Notes under the pieces: model-generated
The model's database searches: none
What the model was told of the DNA's origin: nothing
Seen by the model: only the letters and a program-made list of their open reading frames with translations
Position numbers and translations under genes: made by a program
NCBI GenBank assembly: GCA_900752195.1
Contig: CAADUJ010000013.1
Coordinates: 25,597-89,596, forward strand
From: an uncultured Negativicutes bacterium
Lineage (GTDB): Bacteria; Bacillota; Negativicutes; Veillonellales; Megasphaeraceae
DNA: 64,000 nucleotides
Direction: 5' to 3'
Shown: in pieces, positions 7,713-16,743 of the stretch
Layout: each line of letters opens with the position of its first letter
Numbering within the stretch: position 1 is the first letter of the stretch

Positions 7713-8402
7713 TTACTCCTTCATACGATATCCTACACCCCAAACGGTTTCAATATAAATGGGTTTCTGCGGATTTGGCTCTATTTTTTCCCGCAATCGG
7801 TTAATATGGACCATGACCGTTGCCGTATCCCCTTCTGCATCCATGCCCCATACGTTTTCAAATAGCTTTTCCCTGCTACATACAATACCTCTGTTCCGTG
7901 CTAAAAATACGAGCAAATCGAATTCTCTATGGGTCAAGGAAATTTCCTTCCCCGATTCATATACGCGATGTTTTTCCGTTTCTATACACAGCTCACCGAT
8001 ACGGATGCTTTCAAGAGACTCTTTATGGATGCTTGTAAGACGTTCATAGCGTGACAAATGAGCTTTGACCCGGGCTACCAGCTCAGGTGGACTAAAGGGC
8101 TTACTGATATAATCATCTGCACCCAAACCGAGGCCCCGTATTTTATCGACATCTTCCCGTTTAGCAGAAATCATCAAAATAGGCAAGTTCTTTTCTTTGC
8201 GTACAGTACGACAAATATCAAAGCCATCCATATGCGGAAGCATTATATCGAGAAGCAGTAAATCATAGTCCTTTGCCAGTGCCTGTTCACATCCTACTTT
8301 CCCGTCCGTCACAATATCAGCTGCAATACCACTTGCCTCTAAAAAATCTCGTTCCAATTCTGCAATGTCCCGATTATCTTCAATGATCAAAATGTTCTTC
8401 AT
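7713..8402 (-). CDS. OmpR/PhoB-family response regulator
   Basis: 229 residues from ATG 8402, 9 nt after GGAGG. The receiver domain (residues 1-120) has the acidic pocket IIEDN, the phospho-acceptor Asp in LLLLDIMLP, and the signature Lys in ISKPF. The C-terminal winged helix (about 130-228) has RVYESGKEISLTHREFDLL and TVWGVGYRM, as in the OmpR/PhoB group. Its start overlaps the kinase gene by 23 nt. OmpR-type regulators bind direct repeats about 11 bp apart; matching repeats flank both divergent promoters at 9938-10064, so autoregulation and control of the PepSY gene are likely. Confidence 0.95.
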   Translation of the reverse strand: MKNILIIEDNRDIAELERDFLEASGIAADIVTDGKVGCEQALAKDYDLLLLDIMLPHMDGFDICRTVRKEKNLPILMISAKREDVDKIRGLGLGADDYISKPFSPPELVARVKAHLSRYERLTSIHKESLESIRIGELCIETEKHRVYESGKEISLTHREFDLLVFLARNRGIVCSREKLFENVWGMDAEGDTATVMVHINRLREKIEPNPQKPIYIETVWGVGYRMKE

Positions 8403-9894
8403 CGTGCACAACCTCCTTTGCTAAAGGTAACGTAATACACAAGGTCAATCCATGTCCTGCCGATGGTACTGCTTTAATCGAGCCGTCCATGGCTTCAATG
8501 ATCTGTTTGGTTACCGCCAGGCCCAGTCCATTCCCTTTTTGTATGTCTGTACGAGCTTTATCAGTGCGATAGAAACTGTCGAATAGACGTGACAGTGCTT
8601 CATCAGGAACACCAGGACCGTCGTCGGCAAAAGTTAAGATAACGTCATGTGCGGTAGCAACAATAGAGATATCTACACGGATGCGATCTGCCACTTTATA
8701 GCGAATACTGTTTTCAATGATATTTTCCACGACACGTCCAAACTGTACCCTGTCAATCCATACGATACTATCTGCATGATCACGGGGACGCTCTTTATAA
8801 AATAAATCAAGCCCCCGTTCACTCAATACCGGTTGCTGTTCTATCGTAAAATCTTCAAAATAACGCGCCATATCTACTTGTTCCCAGCGAAAAGGAACCC
8901 GGCCCAATTCAAGTCGGGAAAAGAGGAACAGGCTATCGACAAGATGTTCTAACGTACAAGCATTTCGATAAATCTGCTTCATATAATACTCTTTTTTATC
9001 TGTTCCAATCGCAATCCCCTCCAATATGGCACTCGCATATCCTTTGATGAGCGTCAGCGGTGTCGATAAATCGTGAGAAATACCAGCGATTAATTCTTTC
9101 CTGCTCTGTTCATACCGATTTCGTTCATCGCGATTTTTCTTTAACTCTTGCCGCATGGCATTAAAATCGGCACAAGCCTCTCCCAACTCGTCACTACGGT
9201 CTACTACAAGCGGATAATCCAGACTGCCACAACGAATCGCAGCCGCAGCCGTCCGCAACGCGCCTAGAGGCTCCAGGATTTGCCGCGATAATAACCGGGA
9301 CAACCAAAGGCCGGTCAGGACGATCGTACCGATTGCAATACCTGCAATCAGCAGCAAAAGAGCAAGGAGAATATTTTTTGCCGTCCCCTCTTGTATGCCG
9401 CCACGATTTAAAAAGGGGACATTTCCTGTAGCGACGACATAGGCCGGGCTATGATGACCTTGATAAACAAAATAAAATCCCCGTTCATCCCATATCATGG
9501 CCGAACGTTGACCTCCCGTATACGCACGGACCTCTTTTTGCATATCCATCGCATCAGCCCCTTCTGTAACGTACACCGGTTCATCTTTATAAAACAAAGC
9601 CGTGTAAATACCTTGGCTTTCCAGTATATGACAGTCTTCAATAATATTCTTAAACTTTGGTTTATTCAGTTTATCAACTTTCACGCGGAGCGAGCTGACT
9701 GTATATTGAATCGACATGGCCGGGCCTTTTTCAGGCCACCAGGTAATCCATGCATTGTCCTGGCTTGCAGTAAACCGCAATCCTGCTATGAGGATTGTCG
9801 TGACACAAGCCAGGATGAGTACAGGTACGAAGACCATAATGAAATTAGCGGCCAACAGCCGTTTTCGCAGCGAAATATCACGGATATGCATCAT
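8380..9894 (-). CDS. Membrane sensor histidine kinase
   Basis: 504 residues from ATG 9894 (GAGAGGTG at 6 nt). Order: membrane segment 1 (about 15-40, NFIMVFVPVLILACVTTILI), an extracytoplasmic sensor of about 130 residues, membrane segment 2 (ILLALLLLIAGIAIGTIVL), HAMP linker, HisKA with the phospho-acceptor His in GISHDLSTPLTLIKGYAS, and HATPase_c with N box (ENIIENSIRY), G1 (DDGPGVP) and G2 (GNGLGLAV). It phosphorylates the regulator encoded next. The signal is unknown. The sensor region shows no recognised ligand fold by eye. Confidence 0.93.
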   Translation of the reverse strand: MMHIRDISLRKRLLAANFIMVFVPVLILACVTTILIAGLRFTASQDNAWITWWPEKGPAMSIQYTVSSLRVKVDKLNKPKFKNIIEDCHILESQGIYTALFYKDEPVYVTEGADAMDMQKEVRAYTGGQRSAMIWDERGFYFVYQGHHSPAYVVATGNVPFLNRGGIQEGTAKNILLALLLLIAGIAIGTIVLTGLWLSRLLSRQILEPLGALRTAAAAIRCGSLDYPLVVDRSDELGEACADFNAMRQELKKNRDERNRYEQSRKELIAGISHDLSTPLTLIKGYASAILEGIAIGTDKKEYYMKQIYRNACTLEHLVDSLFLFSRLELGRVPFRWEQVDMARYFEDFTIEQQPVLSERGLDLFYKERPRDHADSIVWIDRVQFGRVVENIIENSIRYKVADRIRVDISIVATAHDVILTFADDGPGVPDEALSRLFDSFYRTDKARTDIQKGNGLGLAVTKQIIEAMDGSIKAVPSAGHGLTLCITLPLAKEVVHDEEHFDH

Positions 9895-9937
9895 AAAAGA
9901 CACCTCTCTTGCTGGATTCATTTCTATAATTTCCTTT

Positions 9938-9968
9938 AGTATAATATGAAAATCTTAATAATATCTAA
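9938..9968 (-). promoter_or_regulatory. Promoter and direct-repeat operator of the kinase operon
   Basis: Minus strand: TTAGAT (9963-9968), 5 bp, TAAGAT (9952-9957), 8 bp, TATACT -10 (9938-9943). The half-sites are 11 bp apart and replace the -35. The divergent promoter at 10034-10064 has exactly the same geometry. Confidence 0.75.
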
Positions 9969-10033
9969 ACAGTATCAAACGAAATCGTAAAGGGATCCGG
10001 AAGAAAAAATTTTTTAAAGCTGTATGCTCGGCG

Positions 10034-10064
10034 TTAGATTTTATTTAGATTTACTTTGTATACT
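10034..10064 (+). promoter_or_regulatory. Promoter and direct-repeat operator of the PepSY gene
   Basis: TTAGAT (10034-10039), 5 bp, TTAGAT (10045-10050), 8 bp, TATACT -10 (10059-10064). Same layout as the divergent kinase-operon promoter, which points to the adjacent OmpR-type regulator as a class II activator or autoregulator. Confidence 0.75.
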
Positions 10065-10100
10065 GCAACTATCATCAAAAGAGAAAGAAAGGTGTTCCAT

Positions 10101-10712
10101 ATGAAAGAAGCAAACAAAGAAAAACTAACATCCCTGTATTCACGTATTTGTACGAAACGCAATGCAAAAAAAGCATTAGCCATTCTCATCATTTGCGCCA
10201 TTGCCGGAGGCAGCTTCAGCTGGTATCACCACCAGCAAAAAATAGCTCATCGTGCAGCGGTTCAGGCTGAACAGATGAAAATCGTTCACTATCAGGCTAG
10301 TCAACAAGGTATCGCGCTATTATCAGAAGAAGAAATCAAATCGATTGTAGCCGACTCCATTGGCAAAGAGGCTTCCTCTCTGACGTTCCGTACGCTCACC
10401 CTGAAAGTAGACGACGAAGACTCGCACGAAAAAGATGAAAAAAAATATGACAAGAAAAGACATCATGAAAAAGAAGACCTGACTTCCAAGAAGAACGGTT
10501 CCATGACACCACAAAACCAGGGGATAGCGATGGTGCCGGCACAAGGAGATACGACAGCCCAGGCACCCAATACGGTTCCGGCACAGCAAAACACGTCTGA
10601 CCAACGCCAATTCCATCCGATTTATAAAGTAGAATGCACAGATGGTTCTATCCGGTATAAAGCCCGCATTGATGCCGTTACCGGTACTATTTTATCACTT
10701 AGGGCCCACTAA
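10101..10712 (+). CDS. Membrane-anchored PepSY-like protein
   Basis: 203 residues from ATG 10101, behind AAAGGTG; the frame is open to 10056. One membrane segment near residues 22-40 (KALAILIICAIAGGSFSW) anchors the protein with its body outside. A PepSY-type fold is suggested by ISEEEIKSIVADSIG-like LLSEEEIKSIVADSIGKEAS and by the C-terminal IYKVECTDGSIRYKARIDA with VTGTILS. The two halves are split by a charged, His/Lys/Glu-rich, then Pro/Gln/Thr-rich insert of about 80 residues. PepSY proteins often occur with two-component systems and may inhibit or sense peptidases. Its promoter shares the operator architecture of the divergent kinase operon, so it is probably in the same regulon. Confidence 0.7.
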   Translation: MKEANKEKLTSLYSRICTKRNAKKALAILIICAIAGGSFSWYHHQQKIAHRAAVQAEQMKIVHYQASQQGIALLSEEEIKSIVADSIGKEASSLTFRTLTLKVDDEDSHEKDEKKYDKKRHHEKEDLTSKKNGSMTPQNQGIAMVPAQGDTTAQAPNTVPAQQNTSDQRQFHPIYKVECTDGSIRYKARIDAVTGTILSLRAH

Positions 10713-10772
10713 CGGCACAGGTACCTGCCTTTCCGGCAAAACATAATAAACGGGAACTATCTGCCCATATGA

Positions 10773-10821
10773 AAAAGAGGAATGTACCATGACGAAAACA
10801 GTCATGATACATTCCTCTTTT
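10773..10821. terminator. Bidirectional terminator
   Basis: Long stem, AAAAGAGGAATGTA and CATGAC pairing with GTCATG and TACATTCCTCTTTT, between converging genes ending at 10712 and 10845. Confidence 0.85.
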
Positions 10822-10844
10822 GTTATACAAGGGGAGTACTTATT

Positions 10845-12494
10845 TTAGTAATTTGTATACGCCTTATAATATCCCCCGTCTATGGTAGAAACGGCTGGTT
10901 TACCCAGTATTTCAAGACACTGGCTGCGAAATTTTGGTTCTGTAACGACGATGACATGGCGTGAACTATTCCATATTTTCCGTAGATCATCGCTCCCATA
11001 GTACAAATCGCTTCGGTTCGTTTTGTAGATGCCGTATTCTAGTTCTCCCATAAAATTTGCTGCTGCTACCGGTTGATTCAAATAATAGACTAAACCTGGC
11101 ATAAACCGACCATACATGATGATCGTCGCATCTTCTTCATGACGCGCCTTAATATCCTGACTAACGTAATACGCGCTCTGATGATCATGAATCTGCCCTT
11201 GAATCTGATGAGCCCCTATGCCAAAGCCATAGGCCATGACAGAAAGAACGAGAAAGACCGTCACGAAATTTCGTTTCTTCCACCAAATTACCATGGCAAC
11301 TATAGTGCCTATGAACAAGGATACCGACATGACGGCACCGTTTTCTATAAACCGTTGAACTGTCAGATAATTCGTCTTACTGATGTACACGAGGCCTGCT
11401 ACCATGAAAAGAAGACATAAGGTATTGTTGACTGCAAAGGAATGGCAAAGCCAGGTCCCTTCCCGTCGGCAGCGTTCAAGAGAGGCTGCCAGAAGAATTG
11501 ATAAGGGAACCCAACATGGCATGATATAAGTCGGTAATTTTGAATCGGAAATGCTGTAGAATACGTAAATCAAGCCGGCCCAAAGAGACAGCAGGAGTAT
11601 ATCCTGTCGATTTCGTTTCGACAAGGTATGGCGGAAAATCCCCCGTTTGGAGAAAAAAGTGAGCAGAAAGCCCGTCCATGGCATGAGTCCCCCTAAGAGG
11701 ACGGGAACAAAGTAATACCAGGGATGGAACCGTTCGTGCATCTGTGTCGCAAAGCGCAGAAAATGCTCGCGAATAAAAAAGAAATAGAAAAAATCCGGAT
11801 TCCGCTGACATACGAGATAATACCACGGCACGGCGATGATTAAACATAACAAGATACCTGGAAGATACCATAATTTCCCATAGTATCGCCATTTTTTTGT
11901 CAATGCGACATACCAAAAGAGGATGCCAAAAGGAAAGACGACTGCAATGAGCCCCTTCGTGAGCATTCCCAAGCCCATAGATGCATAAAATATGAGAAGA
12001 TACCGCTTGTTACCACTTCGTTCCATAAGGCAAAATGAAACGATACAGGCATTGACGAAAAAGGTCAACGCCATATCGAGGACACCGATTGATGCGACGA
12101 TGAGGTTCAGCGCTGACGTGGCCGTGACGATGGCTGCTAGAAGAGCTGTCCGTCTGTTATACATAGCTTTTCCCAATATATAGGAAAGGACGACATTGCC
12201 AAACCCGGTCAGCGCCGGAAGGACACGGCCGGCAAATTCGTGAATGCCGAAGAGGTTCATGACCACAGCTGTCACCCAGTATTGAAAAATAGGTTTTTCA
12301 AAATAGGGCATGTATTCAAATGTCGGCGTCACGTAGTCGCCGGACAAAACCATTTCTACAGGAATGCGGTGATACCTGCCTTCATCCATATCGATGAGAT
12401 GGTATGATCCGATATGGGCAATATATAGAATAGCAATGGCGACAAAGAATACCGTCAATACGAGACAGCGGTGGGTACGAAAATAAGAAACCAT
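10845..12494 (-). CDS. GT39-family (ArnT-like) membrane glycosyltransferase
   Basis: 549 residues from ATG 12494, behind AGGAGG. The many membrane segments and the first-loop motif IDMDEGRYH, plus YFEKPIFQYW, are typical of polyprenyl-phosphate-sugar-dependent transferases of the PMT/ArnT superfamily. In Gram-negative bacteria ArnT adds aminoarabinose to lipid A and gives polymyxin resistance. Substrate here cannot be read from sequence, and no other arn genes are present. About 12 hydrophobic helices occupy residues 15-420, followed by a C-terminal domain of about 100 residues. Monocistronic. Confidence 0.85.
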   Translation of the reverse strand: MVSYFRTHRCLVLTVFFVAIAILYIAHIGSYHLIDMDEGRYHRIPVEMVLSGDYVTPTFEYMPYFEKPIFQYWVTAVVMNLFGIHEFAGRVLPALTGFGNVVLSYILGKAMYNRRTALLAAIVTATSALNLIVASIGVLDMALTFFVNACIVSFCLMERSGNKRYLLIFYASMGLGMLTKGLIAVVFPFGILFWYVALTKKWRYYGKLWYLPGILLCLIIAVPWYYLVCQRNPDFFYFFFIREHFLRFATQMHERFHPWYYFVPVLLGGLMPWTGFLLTFFSKRGIFRHTLSKRNRQDILLLSLWAGLIYVFYSISDSKLPTYIMPCWVPLSILLAASLERCRREGTWLCHSFAVNNTLCLLFMVAGLVYISKTNYLTVQRFIENGAVMSVSLFIGTIVAMVIWWKKRNFVTVFLVLSVMAYGFGIGAHQIQGQIHDHQSAYYVSQDIKARHEEDATIIMYGRFMPGLVYYLNQPVAAANFMGELEYGIYKTNRSDLYYGSDDLRKIWNSSRHVIVVTEPKFRSQCLEILGKPAVSTIDGGYYKAYTNY

Positions 12495-12575
12495 GGAATT
12501 CCTCCTATGCATATTAATTCCCCCTAGTATACGGGAAAAAGTTTAACAAATAATAAATAAATCTTCAATTCATGA

Positions 12576-12581
12576 TATAAT
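12576..12581 (+). promoter_or_regulatory. Putative -10 element
   Basis: TATAAT 41 bp upstream of the PLP-fold gene start; the -35 is not clear. Confidence 0.45.
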
Positions 12582-12622
12582 ACATCATAGTATACAACAT
12601 CTATCGAAAAGGAGGACACTCC

Positions 12623-13645
12623 ATGTCCATTCAGGTGCCAAAAATTACTATTTTAGAGAAGGGACCGACACCGCTTCAATATATGTCGGGATTATCTCAG
12701 GAGTACTTACGCGAATTCTATATCAAGCGCGACGATTTAACGCCCCTTGGCGGCGGTGGTAGCAGTCTGCGGAAATTGGAATATCTCATCTTCGATGCCC
12801 AGTCTCACGAAGCTTCTACGATCGTTACAGCAGGGCCACTGCAATCTGATCATTGCCGTCTCACTGCAGCGCTGTGTGCTAAATTCGGTTTGCAGTGTAT
12901 CATCGTCGCCATCGAAGACGACCCGGAAGAAGCAACAGGAAACGTTCTTTTAGATGCCATCTTTGGCGCTCAAGTCATCATCAAGAAAAACGATGGCCGT
13001 CCTGAAGACGACCAGATACAGGATGCCGTCTCACAGGTCATGATCAAGACGAGGGATAAAGGAGAAATCGTGTATTATATTCCCAAGGGCGGCAGCAATC
13101 TTCTCGGCATGTTAGGCTATTACGATTGTGCCGTAGAACTCGATGAACAGGCAAAAACACAGCATCTTACCCGTGGAACTGTATACGTTCCCGTCGATAC
13201 ATTCAGTACATATCTGGGACTGTACTGCGGCTTGAAAGATATAAACTCTCCCCTAAACCTAGTTGGCATTGCTGTCCGCCCCTTTGGAAAAGAACAATGG
13301 CATGAGCTCCACGAATACTTTGCTCTGGCGAAAAAAGAATATCATTTCGACTTCGACGACTCAGATATGCATATCGAAACGGAATATGTCCGCAAAGGAT
13401 ACGATATTCCTGATTCTCGCGTCCGTCAGGCCCTGTACATGATGGCCCGCCGGGAAGGAATTCTCCTGGATCCCTGTGTGTCAGGGAAAGTCTTTGCAGC
13501 CTTGCTCGATATGATCAAGGACCATAAGATAAAAATTGGCCGCCCCATCTTATTCGTCCATACTGGCGGCATGCCCCAGCTCTTCGTGACAAAGCACCGC
13601 CATAAAATCGCAAAGGATGTCCAAGGCTCTATTACCATAAGATAA
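12623..13645 (+). CDS. D-cysteine desulfhydrase / ACC deaminase-like protein lacking the PLP lysine
   Basis: 340 residues, collinear with the fold-type II PLP enzymes D-cysteine desulfhydrase and ACC deaminase. Matches: GPTPLQYM, KRDDLTPL, RKLEYL, AGPLQSDHCRLTAAL, GGSNLLGMLGY, and a C-terminal LFVHTGGMPQLF. In the family the motif GGNK-x-RKLE holds the lysine that forms the Schiff base with PLP. Here it reads GGSSLRKLE, so both Asn and that Lys are Ser. The QSN motif is also QSD. Nearby bases give no hint of a frameshift. The protein may bind PLP differently, have lost catalysis, or act as a binding protein. The start has AAGGAGG upstream. Single gene, followed by a hairpin shared with ggt. 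Confidence 0.82.
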   Translation: MSIQVPKITILEKGPTPLQYMSGLSQEYLREFYIKRDDLTPLGGGGSSLRKLEYLIFDAQSHEASTIVTAGPLQSDHCRLTAALCAKFGLQCIIVAIEDDPEEATGNVLLDAIFGAQVIIKKNDGRPEDDQIQDAVSQVMIKTRDKGEIVYYIPKGGSNLLGMLGYYDCAVELDEQAKTQHLTRGTVYVPVDTFSTYLGLYCGLKDINSPLNLVGIAVRPFGKEQWHELHEYFALAKKEYHFDFDDSDMHIETEYVRKGYDIPDSRVRQALYMMARREGILLDPCVSGKVFAALLDMIKDHKIKIGRPILFVHTGGMPQLFVTKHRHKIAKDVQGSITIR

Positions 13646-13655
13646 GCTAAACTAA

Positions 13656-13706
13656 GACGCTCCAGCAGATACGCTCTCATAGAGAACATACTGCAGGAGC
13701 GCCTTT
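13656..13706. terminator. Imperfect hairpin between converging genes
   Basis: GACGCTCC-AGCAG pairs imperfectly with CTGCAGGAGCGCC, then four T on the plus strand. Likely shared by the genes ending at 13645 and 13720. Confidence 0.6.
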
Positions 13707-13719
13707 TGCATCTGTAGTC

Positions 13720-15333
13720 TTACCAGGCGGCAACGGTACCGTCGGCACGAGGCTCTGTGGCACCCATGAGGACACCGTCAGCACGACGCCAGATGATCTG
13801 GCCTCTTCCATAGGGTATGGGATCGGCTATAATCTGTACGTCATGGCCTTTTTTCCGTAATCCTTCGACAATATCCGCTGGGACACCAGGCTCTACCTCA
13901 ATCGTATTTCCGCCAACCCATTGCCACCGCGGAGCATCGAGAGCCGCCTGTGGATTGAGATGAAAGTCCAAGGTATTCATGACAACCTGGAACTGTCCCT
14001 GAGGTTGCATGAAGGCGCCCATGACACCGAAAGGACCGACAGCCTTACCATCTTTTGTCATAAACCCGGGTATAATGGTGTGGTATGATTTCTTACGAGG
14101 TCCTACGGCATTATCGCTTCCTTCATCCATGGAAAAATTGTGGCCCCTGTCGCTCAAGGCAATATTCCATCCCGGGATGACGATTCCTGACCCAAAACCA
14201 GTATAGTTACTCTGGATGAAAGATACCATATTGCCATGTCCATCAGCACTACAAAGATAGACAGTGCCACCGCAGTCGGGATTAATGGGTTCTGGCACGA
14301 TGGCCTGTGCGCCGATGCGAGCCCGTCGTTTGGCCGCATAGTCTGAAGATAGGAAGTATGAAACAGGCGTCTTCATAAAACGTGGATCGGCAATATATTT
14401 TTTACCGTCTACAAAAGCCAGTTTCATGGACTCGATCTGACGGTGGAATGTCTCAAGATTGTCCCGTACAGGAAAGTCGAAAGAACTGGCAATATTAAGA
14501 GCCATCAAGACGACGAGACCATGGCCATTGGGCGGCATTTCCCAAATGTCGTACCCTCTGTACTTCGTGTGTATCGGTTCGACCCATTCCGGTCGGTACG
14601 CTGCTAAATCATCCCGCCGTATGAGTCCTCCGGTCTTCCGGGACCAAGTATCGATGGCATCGGCCATGCTGCCTTCATAAAGGTCACGGCAATCGCTCTG
14701 TGCCAGTTGTCTCAGCGCCTTGGCAAGATCAGGAAGGCGTAGGATTTCTCCTGCTACAGGAGCTCTTCCTTCTGGATAAAATGCCTTGAAAAGACCGGAA
14801 AAAGCCTCGTCATTTCGATAAGGTGTAAAGGATTCTTCCCCTTCCTTTAGCATAGCCGCCAGATTGGGCATGACGGCAAAGCCTTCGGCTGCATAGGAAA
14901 TGGCCGGTTCAAAGAGGTCCCGGAAAGGCAGTGTCCCGAAGCGGCGATGGAGCTCCTTCCACGCGGCAGGCGCACCGGGCACCATGACGGGCAGCCAACC
15001 GCGCAGAGGCATCGTATCATGGCCACGGCGCAGGATTTCTTGCCGTGTCAACAGCGCCGGAGACCATCCGCTGCCATTCAGGCCGTAGAGTTTCCCCTCA
15101 TAGAATACCTGAACAAAGCAATCGCTCCCAAGACCATTGCTCGTCGGCTCCAGAACCGTCAGGGCCATAGCAGTGGCCAACGCCGCATCAATGGCATTGC
15201 CGCCCTTTTTCAGCATGGATAGCCCCGCCTGGGCTGCTAAGGTCTGAGACGTACAGACCATCCCTTTGCGGGCAAAAATGACTTCTCTTCGTGACGGGTA
15301 TGGATATTGCTGTACATCAAAATCAGGAATCAT
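13720..15333 (-). CDS. ggt: Gamma-glutamyltransferase family protein
   Basis: 537 residues from ATG 15333, 7 nt after AGGAGGTG (the frame extends upstream to 15387 without a site). GGT-family signatures: ARKGMVCTSQTLAAQAGL, MLKKGGNAIDAALATAMAL, LGSDCFVQVFY and LNGSGWSPA. The predicted autoprocessing nucleophile is the Thr in DCGGTVYLCSADGHGNMVSF. GGTs self-cleave and hydrolyse or transfer gamma-glutamyl groups of glutathione and similar compounds. There is no signal peptide, so it is probably cytoplasmic, unlike the classical periplasmic enzyme. Members of this branch also include acylase-like enzymes, so the substrate is open. Confidence 0.88.
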   Translation of the reverse strand: MIPDFDVQQYPYPSRREVIFARKGMVCTSQTLAAQAGLSMLKKGGNAIDAALATAMALTVLEPTSNGLGSDCFVQVFYEGKLYGLNGSGWSPALLTRQEILRRGHDTMPLRGWLPVMVPGAPAAWKELHRRFGTLPFRDLFEPAISYAAEGFAVMPNLAAMLKEGEESFTPYRNDEAFSGLFKAFYPEGRAPVAGEILRLPDLAKALRQLAQSDCRDLYEGSMADAIDTWSRKTGGLIRRDDLAAYRPEWVEPIHTKYRGYDIWEMPPNGHGLVVLMALNIASSFDFPVRDNLETFHRQIESMKLAFVDGKKYIADPRFMKTPVSYFLSSDYAAKRRARIGAQAIVPEPINPDCGGTVYLCSADGHGNMVSFIQSNYTGFGSGIVIPGWNIALSDRGHNFSMDEGSDNAVGPRKKSYHTIIPGFMTKDGKAVGPFGVMGAFMQPQGQFQVVMNTLDFHLNPQAALDAPRWQWVGGNTIEVEPGVPADIVEGLRKKGHDVQIIADPIPYGRGQIIWRRADGVLMGATEPRADGTVAAW

Positions 15334-15396
15334 ATGAATACACCTCCTACATACATGTACATCATACCACAGGTACACGTAATGCACGACCCCCTC

Positions 15397-15426
15397 TTGC
15401 TCTCTCAGGCTCTTTATGGCTATAAT
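15397..15426 (+). promoter_or_regulatory. Promoter of the lipid kinase gene
   Basis: TTGCTC (15397-15402), 18-bp spacer, TATAAT (15421-15426), 39 bp before the start codon. Confidence 0.6.
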
Positions 15427-15464
15427 ATATAGGATATATAAATGTGCCGTAAGGAGGAATTGTA

Positions 15465-16424
15465 ATGAGTCGTTGTGCCCTAATCGTCAACCCTACAGCA
15501 GGCCGCGAACGGGCTAAATATTATAAAGAACCCCTGAAACATCAGCTTGAAACGATGTTTAATGACGTTGTCTTACGCATTACCACCGGCCCTGGCGATG
15601 CAACCAATTGGGCTCGTGAAGCCTCCCATGAAGGATATGATGCCGTATTCTGTATGGGTGGCGACGGTACACTCAACGAAACGGTCAACGGTCTGGCCCA
15701 GGCGAAACGCCGTGATATAAACTTTGGTTTCATCCCATTAGGGACAGTTAACGACCTCGGCCGGGCCTTGCATATGCCGATGCATCCGGAAGAAGCCATT
15801 TCCGGCTTGTCAAAAGCGCGGATGCAACATGTTGACATTGGCCGCATCAATGACAAATACTTCGTAAATACCATTGCCACAGGTTTCATGCCAGAAGCCG
15901 TAAGCACCGTTTCTATCGAACAAAAGACGCGTCTTGGTCCTCTGGCCTATTTCCTGACAGGTATCAAAGCCCTTCAGACCCATCAGACATATTTGTTTAA
16001 AATAGAAACAGATAGGGAAACCTCCATCCACCGTTCCCCTCTCATCGTCGTCATGCTTACCAATTCTGTAGGCAGCTTCCGCAACCTTGCCCCTAAGGCA
16101 CGCGTTGACGATGGCAAACTATGGGTTGCTGTCTTCAAGGATTTTAACTATATCGATATGGTCCGGGCCATTCCTGAAATCATGGCTGGGCTGCCACTGA
16201 GCTCAGAATACATGAGTTTAAAGACGACGAGATTCCTAAAGCTATCCCTTATAGAAGGGCATTTAACAACGAATATGGACGGCGACAAAGGTCCTGACTT
16301 TCCTCTTGATATGGAAGTCATCCCATCATTTTTGAACGTCTATGTACCACCGTCCCATCATTCTCCCTTACGGCCACTGACAAAGCTCATACACCGCGGC
16401 ATGGAATCGACACAGCATACATAA
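15465..16424 (+). CDS. YegS/DagK-family lipid kinase
   Basis: 319 residues; start behind AAGGAGG. The diacylglycerol kinase catalytic domain occupies the N-terminal half. VNPTAGRERA is the nucleotide-site start, VFCMGGDGTLNETVNGL the GGDGT catalytic loop, and FGFIPLGTVNDLGRAL the second glycine motif. The C-terminal half is the beta-sandwich lipid-binding part (GEFRNLAPKA-like GSFRNLAPKARVDDG). It phosphorylates diacylglycerol or a related lipid at the inner face of the membrane, recycling it to phosphatidic acid. Monocistronic with its own promoter and a strong terminator. Confidence 0.92.
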   Translation: MSRCALIVNPTAGRERAKYYKEPLKHQLETMFNDVVLRITTGPGDATNWAREASHEGYDAVFCMGGDGTLNETVNGLAQAKRRDINFGFIPLGTVNDLGRALHMPMHPEEAISGLSKARMQHVDIGRINDKYFVNTIATGFMPEAVSTVSIEQKTRLGPLAYFLTGIKALQTHQTYLFKIETDRETSIHRSPLIVVMLTNSVGSFRNLAPKARVDDGKLWVAVFKDFNYIDMVRAIPEIMAGLPLSSEYMSLKTTRFLKLSLIEGHLTTNMDGDKGPDFPLDMEVIPSFLNVYVPPSHHSPLRPLTKLIHRGMESTQHT

Positions 16425-16459
16425 AAAAACCTGTAGAACAACGGTTCTACAGGTTTTTC
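16424..16459. terminator. Bidirectional terminator
   Basis: ACCTGTAGAAC/GTTCTACAGGT stem with AACG loop, flanked by A-run and T-run; shared by the lipid kinase gene and rpsR. Confidence 0.92.
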
Positions 16460-16468
16460 TATATGTAA

Positions 16469-16699
16469 TTAGTCTGCTGTATACGGAAGCAGAGCAATAG
16501 CTCTGGCACGTTTAATTGCAACAGTAAGTTTACGCTGATGTTTAGCGCAAACGCCGGAAATACGGCGCGGCAAGATCTTACCGCGTTCTGTTGTGAAACG
16601 GCGGAGCTTTGCAGTATCTTTGTAGTCGATCTGATCTACATGATCAACACAGAAGCTGCATACTTTTCTTCTCGGTTTTCTCGAGCGATCTCTTCTCAT
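16469..16699 (-). CDS. rpsR: 30S ribosomal protein S18
   Basis: 76 residues, full length. MRRDRSRKPRRKVCSFCVD and TERGKILPRRISGVCAKHQR are diagnostic. Cysteines CSFC and GVC make this the zinc-binding (C+) form of S18. It pairs with S6 on the small-subunit platform. Last gene of the rpsF-ssb-rpsR operon. Confidence 0.97.
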   Translation of the reverse strand: MRRDRSRKPRRKVCSFCVDHVDQIDYKDTAKLRRFTTERGKILPRRISGVCAKHQRKLTVAIKRARAIALLPYTAD

Positions 16700-16743
16700 T
16701 ATGAATCCTCCCTTTGAATTTGGTTCAGGGATATACGGACAGA

